A stretch of 61,985 nt of DNA, from contig JAFSGH010000004.1 of NCBI GenBank assembly GCA_017440965.1, forward strand, positions 1 through 61,985, written 5' to 3'. Made by a program: the position numbers and the translations under genes. Below, piece after piece: positions 60,535-61,985 of the stretch (positions are counted from its first letter, which is position 1; every line of letters starts with the position of its first letter). This stretch comes from Clostridia bacterium (GTDB lineage Bacteria > Bacillota > Clostridia > Oscillospirales > Acutalibacteraceae). The notes below the pieces were generated by a model, which saw nothing but the letters and a program-made list of their open reading frames with translations, did not search any database and was not told the origin of the DNA.

Positions 60535-61179
60535 ATGAAAAAGCTGATACTTTTTGATTTTGACGGCACTGTGGTTGATAACAGTGAGGGAATTTATAAT
60601 TGTATAAAATATGCCCTGCAAAAGGCGGATATGCCTATGCTCAGTGAGGATATCCTCAGAAAATTCATAGGTCCCTCTCTTTTTGACAGCTTTATGTGGC
60701 ATTGCACGGATGACGAGGATAAGGCAAACGAGCTTGTATCATATTACCGTGAAAGATACCGTCCCGTCGGTACCACCGAGCTTATCGTTTTCGACGGTAT
60801 GAGGGAGCTTCTTGCAAAGCTTCGTCAGGAAGGCTGTTTTACTGCCGTATGCTCCAGCAAGCCCTTGGATTTTGTTGAAAAAATTACAAAGGAGCAGGGG
60901 CTCAGAGAGCTTTTTGATGAGCTGTTCTGCCCGAGCCTTGCTTCTCATATTTCAGATAAGGCGGGACTTGCGAGGGCTGCAATAGAGCATTTCGGTGTAA
61001 CTGAAGAGGAGACTGTGATTATCGGTGATACCAAGTTTGATATTGCCGCCGCAAAAGATGCGGGAATCGAATGTATAGGCGTTCTCTACGGCTTCAGCGA
61101 AGAGGGCGAAATGGATTCTGCCGACTATGTTGCCGGGACCGTATATGATATATATCCTTTTATAAAGGGTGAAAACTGA
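60535..61179 (+). CDS. HAD family phosphatase (phosphoglycolate phosphatase-like)
   Basis: About 214 residues. Motif I is LILFDFDGTVVDNSEG (nucleophile and acid Asp), motif II the Ser in AVCSSKPLDF, Lys in SDKAGLA, and motif IV VIIGDTKFDIAAAKDAG. The helical cap between motif I and II resembles Gph/PpaX proteins, which act on phosphoglycolate, pyrophosphate or nucleotides. The substrate cannot be fixed from sequence. ATG 60535 directly follows the tmk stop; upstream frame codons overlap tmk and are not used. Confidence 0.92.
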   Translation: MKKLILFDFDGTVVDNSEGIYNCIKYALQKADMPMLSEDILRKFIGPSLFDSFMWHCTDDEDKANELVSYYRERYRPVGTTELIVFDGMRELLAKLRQEGCFTAVCSSKPLDFVEKITKEQGLRELFDELFCPSLASHISDKAGLARAAIEHFGVTEEETVIIGDTKFDIAAAKDAGIECIGVLYGFSEEGEMDSADYVAGTVYDIYPFIKGEN

Positions 61180-61787
61180 TGAAACGGGCATATATATTTG
61201 CAGGGGGCGTCTACGGTGATGAATTCCCCGTTATAAATAAAAATGATATTATAATTGCCGCAGATGCAGGTTGTGACAAGCTGAGAGAGTACGGTATCAC
61301 GCCCGATATCTCTGTGGGAGATTTCGATTCCTCGTCTTTTATCCCCGAGGATAATGTGATAGTGCTTCCCGTTGAAAAGGATATGACCGATTCAAGTGCC
61401 GCGGCGGATATTGCCGTTAATAAGGGCTGCGATGAGATATATTTTTTCGGCGGTATGGGCGGAAGGCCCGACCACGCCTTTGCAAATTATTCGCTGATAG
61501 CCTCACTTACCGAAAAAGGTATATCTGCCTTCCTTGTGGGAGAGGGATATACGGTTACGGCTGTCAGAAACGGAAAAATCACAGTAAACGGTGATATAGG
61601 AAAAACACTTTCTGTTTTTTCATGGACGGACCGTTCTGAGGGTGTAACTCTGAACGGGCTTAAGTATGCTCTTGAGAATGCTTCTCTTTCATCTCTTACG
61701 GCTCTCGGAGTCAGTAATTCTTTTAAGGATAATACTGCCGAGATCAGCGTAAAAAACGGACTGCTCCTGATAATGTATGAAAACTGA
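61179..61787 (+). CDS. thiN: Thiamine pyrophosphokinase
   Basis: 202 residues. Family blocks DIIIAADAGCDKLREYGI, DISVGDFDSS, the EKDMTDSSAAADIA metal/ATP segment, FFGGMGGRPDHAFANY and the C-terminal beta domain with GLKYALEN and GVSNSF. It makes thiamine diphosphate from thiamine and ATP. Its ATG shares one base with the stop of the HAD gene. Last gene of the fucU-thiN run, closed by the terminator at 61817-61843. Confidence 0.96.
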   Translation: MKRAYIFAGGVYGDEFPVINKNDIIIAADAGCDKLREYGITPDISVGDFDSSSFIPEDNVIVLPVEKDMTDSSAAADIAVNKGCDEIYFFGGMGGRPDHAFANYSLIASLTEKGISAFLVGEGYTVTAVRNGKITVNGDIGKTLSVFSWTDRSEGVTLNGLKYALENASLSSLTALGVSNSFKDNTAEISVKNGLLLIMYEN

Positions 61788-61816
61788 ACAGCCGATACAT
61801 ATAAGATATTTGCTTT

Positions 61817-61843
61817 TCTCCGGATCTTTCCGGAGATTTTTTT
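61817..61843 (+). terminator. Terminator after thiN
   Basis: TCTCCGGA (61817-61824) pairs with TCCGGAGA (61829-61836), loop TCTT, then TTTTTTT. Confidence 0.92.
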
Positions 61844-61891
61844 CCTCTTCACGGAAAGTTGGGGAATCATATTACTCACTTTAATCATTTT

Positions 61892-61957
61892 GTGCTTCGC
61901 ACTTGGGAACCCCCGGCGAGGGTTCCCAACGAAAAACAGTCCACCGGACTGTTTTTC
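61892..61957. repeat. Three tandem hairpins at the right edge
   Basis: GTGCTTCGCAC (61892-61902), TTGGGAACCC/GGGTTCCCAA (61903-61912 with 61920-61929) and GAAAAACAGTCC/GGACTGTTTTTC (61931-61942 with 61946-61957) follow each other with one or no bases between. No T-run follows, so they are not simple terminators. They resemble the style of the left-edge array, with loops such as TTC, but the spacers differ. Confidence 0.7.
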
Positions 61958-61985
61958 TCCCCTCCTGCGCTATTGGAAGCATAAG

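Noticed and set aside
61788-61985. TPP riboswitch near thiN
   Set aside because: No CTGAGA or ACCTGA-type core is found on either strand near this gene.

Overview
The window reads as chromosomal DNA of a Gram-positive, strictly anaerobic gut Clostridium relative, most likely Oscillospiraceae/Ruminococcaceae of the [Eubacterium] siraeum or Ruminococcus type. The clues are the efp plus CD1247-type gene pair, an Rnf complex, class B sortases, a dockerin-bearing cell-wall protein, a serpin, moderate to low GC and frequent GTG/TTG near-starts. This placement is inference from gene content; no rRNA or tRNA gene is visible. Apart from an AT-rich small gene at the left edge and a 363-bp duplicated element near 29 kb, it looks like core chromosome with no prophage, IS element or CRISPR array.

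Layout. 1-760: array of small hairpins, then an AT-rich unknown gene. 1.0-3.0 kb: an ECF sigma factor overlapping a membrane-anchored serpin. 3.2-7.8 kb: an FAD oxidoreductase, a cytosolic GH92 mannosidase and a small membrane protein. 8.0-11.1 kb (minus): rpsU, yqeG-like phosphatase, M24 peptidase, efp and CD1247-type protein. 11.2-24.4 kb: Na/Pi-type transporter, then a glycan block (secreted LCAT-like hydrolase, small beta-rich protein, a 2315-residue cyclic beta-1,2-glucan synthase-like protein, a second hydrolase paralogue) and an ABC transporter. 24.4-28.8 kb: cyclase-family hydrolase and the glycolytic set pgk-tpiA-gpmI. 28.8-30.9 kb: two copies of a 363-bp element, an XRE regulator and a small protein sharing a palindromic box. 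30.9-34.0 kb (minus): phosphoesterase, CBS protein, uronate isomerase. 34.0-41.3 kb (minus): apbE, NusG-II protein, Gx transporter and rnfCDGEAB. 41.5-48.4 kb: two class B sortases, a disordered coiled-coil protein, a degenerate CinA-like membrane protein and a dockerin-SpoIID protein, followed by folE and rarA. 50.6-52.4 kb (minus): a short DHHW-like protein and an MBOAT acyltransferase. 52.7-61.8 kb: heterodimeric ABC exporter, fucU, yhhN, rhaB, rsmA, tmk, HAD phosphatase and thiN.

How they work together. The apbE-to-rnfB run encodes a whole respiratory module: ApbE attaches FMN to RnfG and RnfD, and Rnf couples ferredoxin oxidation to NAD reduction and ion export. Glycan turnover is served by GH92, UxaC, FucU, RhaB and the glucan synthase. 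The sortase block appears to be a cell-surface assembly locus.

The most unusual candidates are (i) the sigma factor with an anti-sigma-like leader and membrane segment fused to a serpin, which could couple trapping of host or bacterial proteases to gene expression; (ii) the sortase locus with a catalytically degenerate, membrane-anchored CinA-like protein and an apparently circularly permuted SpoIID domain carrying a dockerin; and (iii) several families of intergenic hairpin elements.
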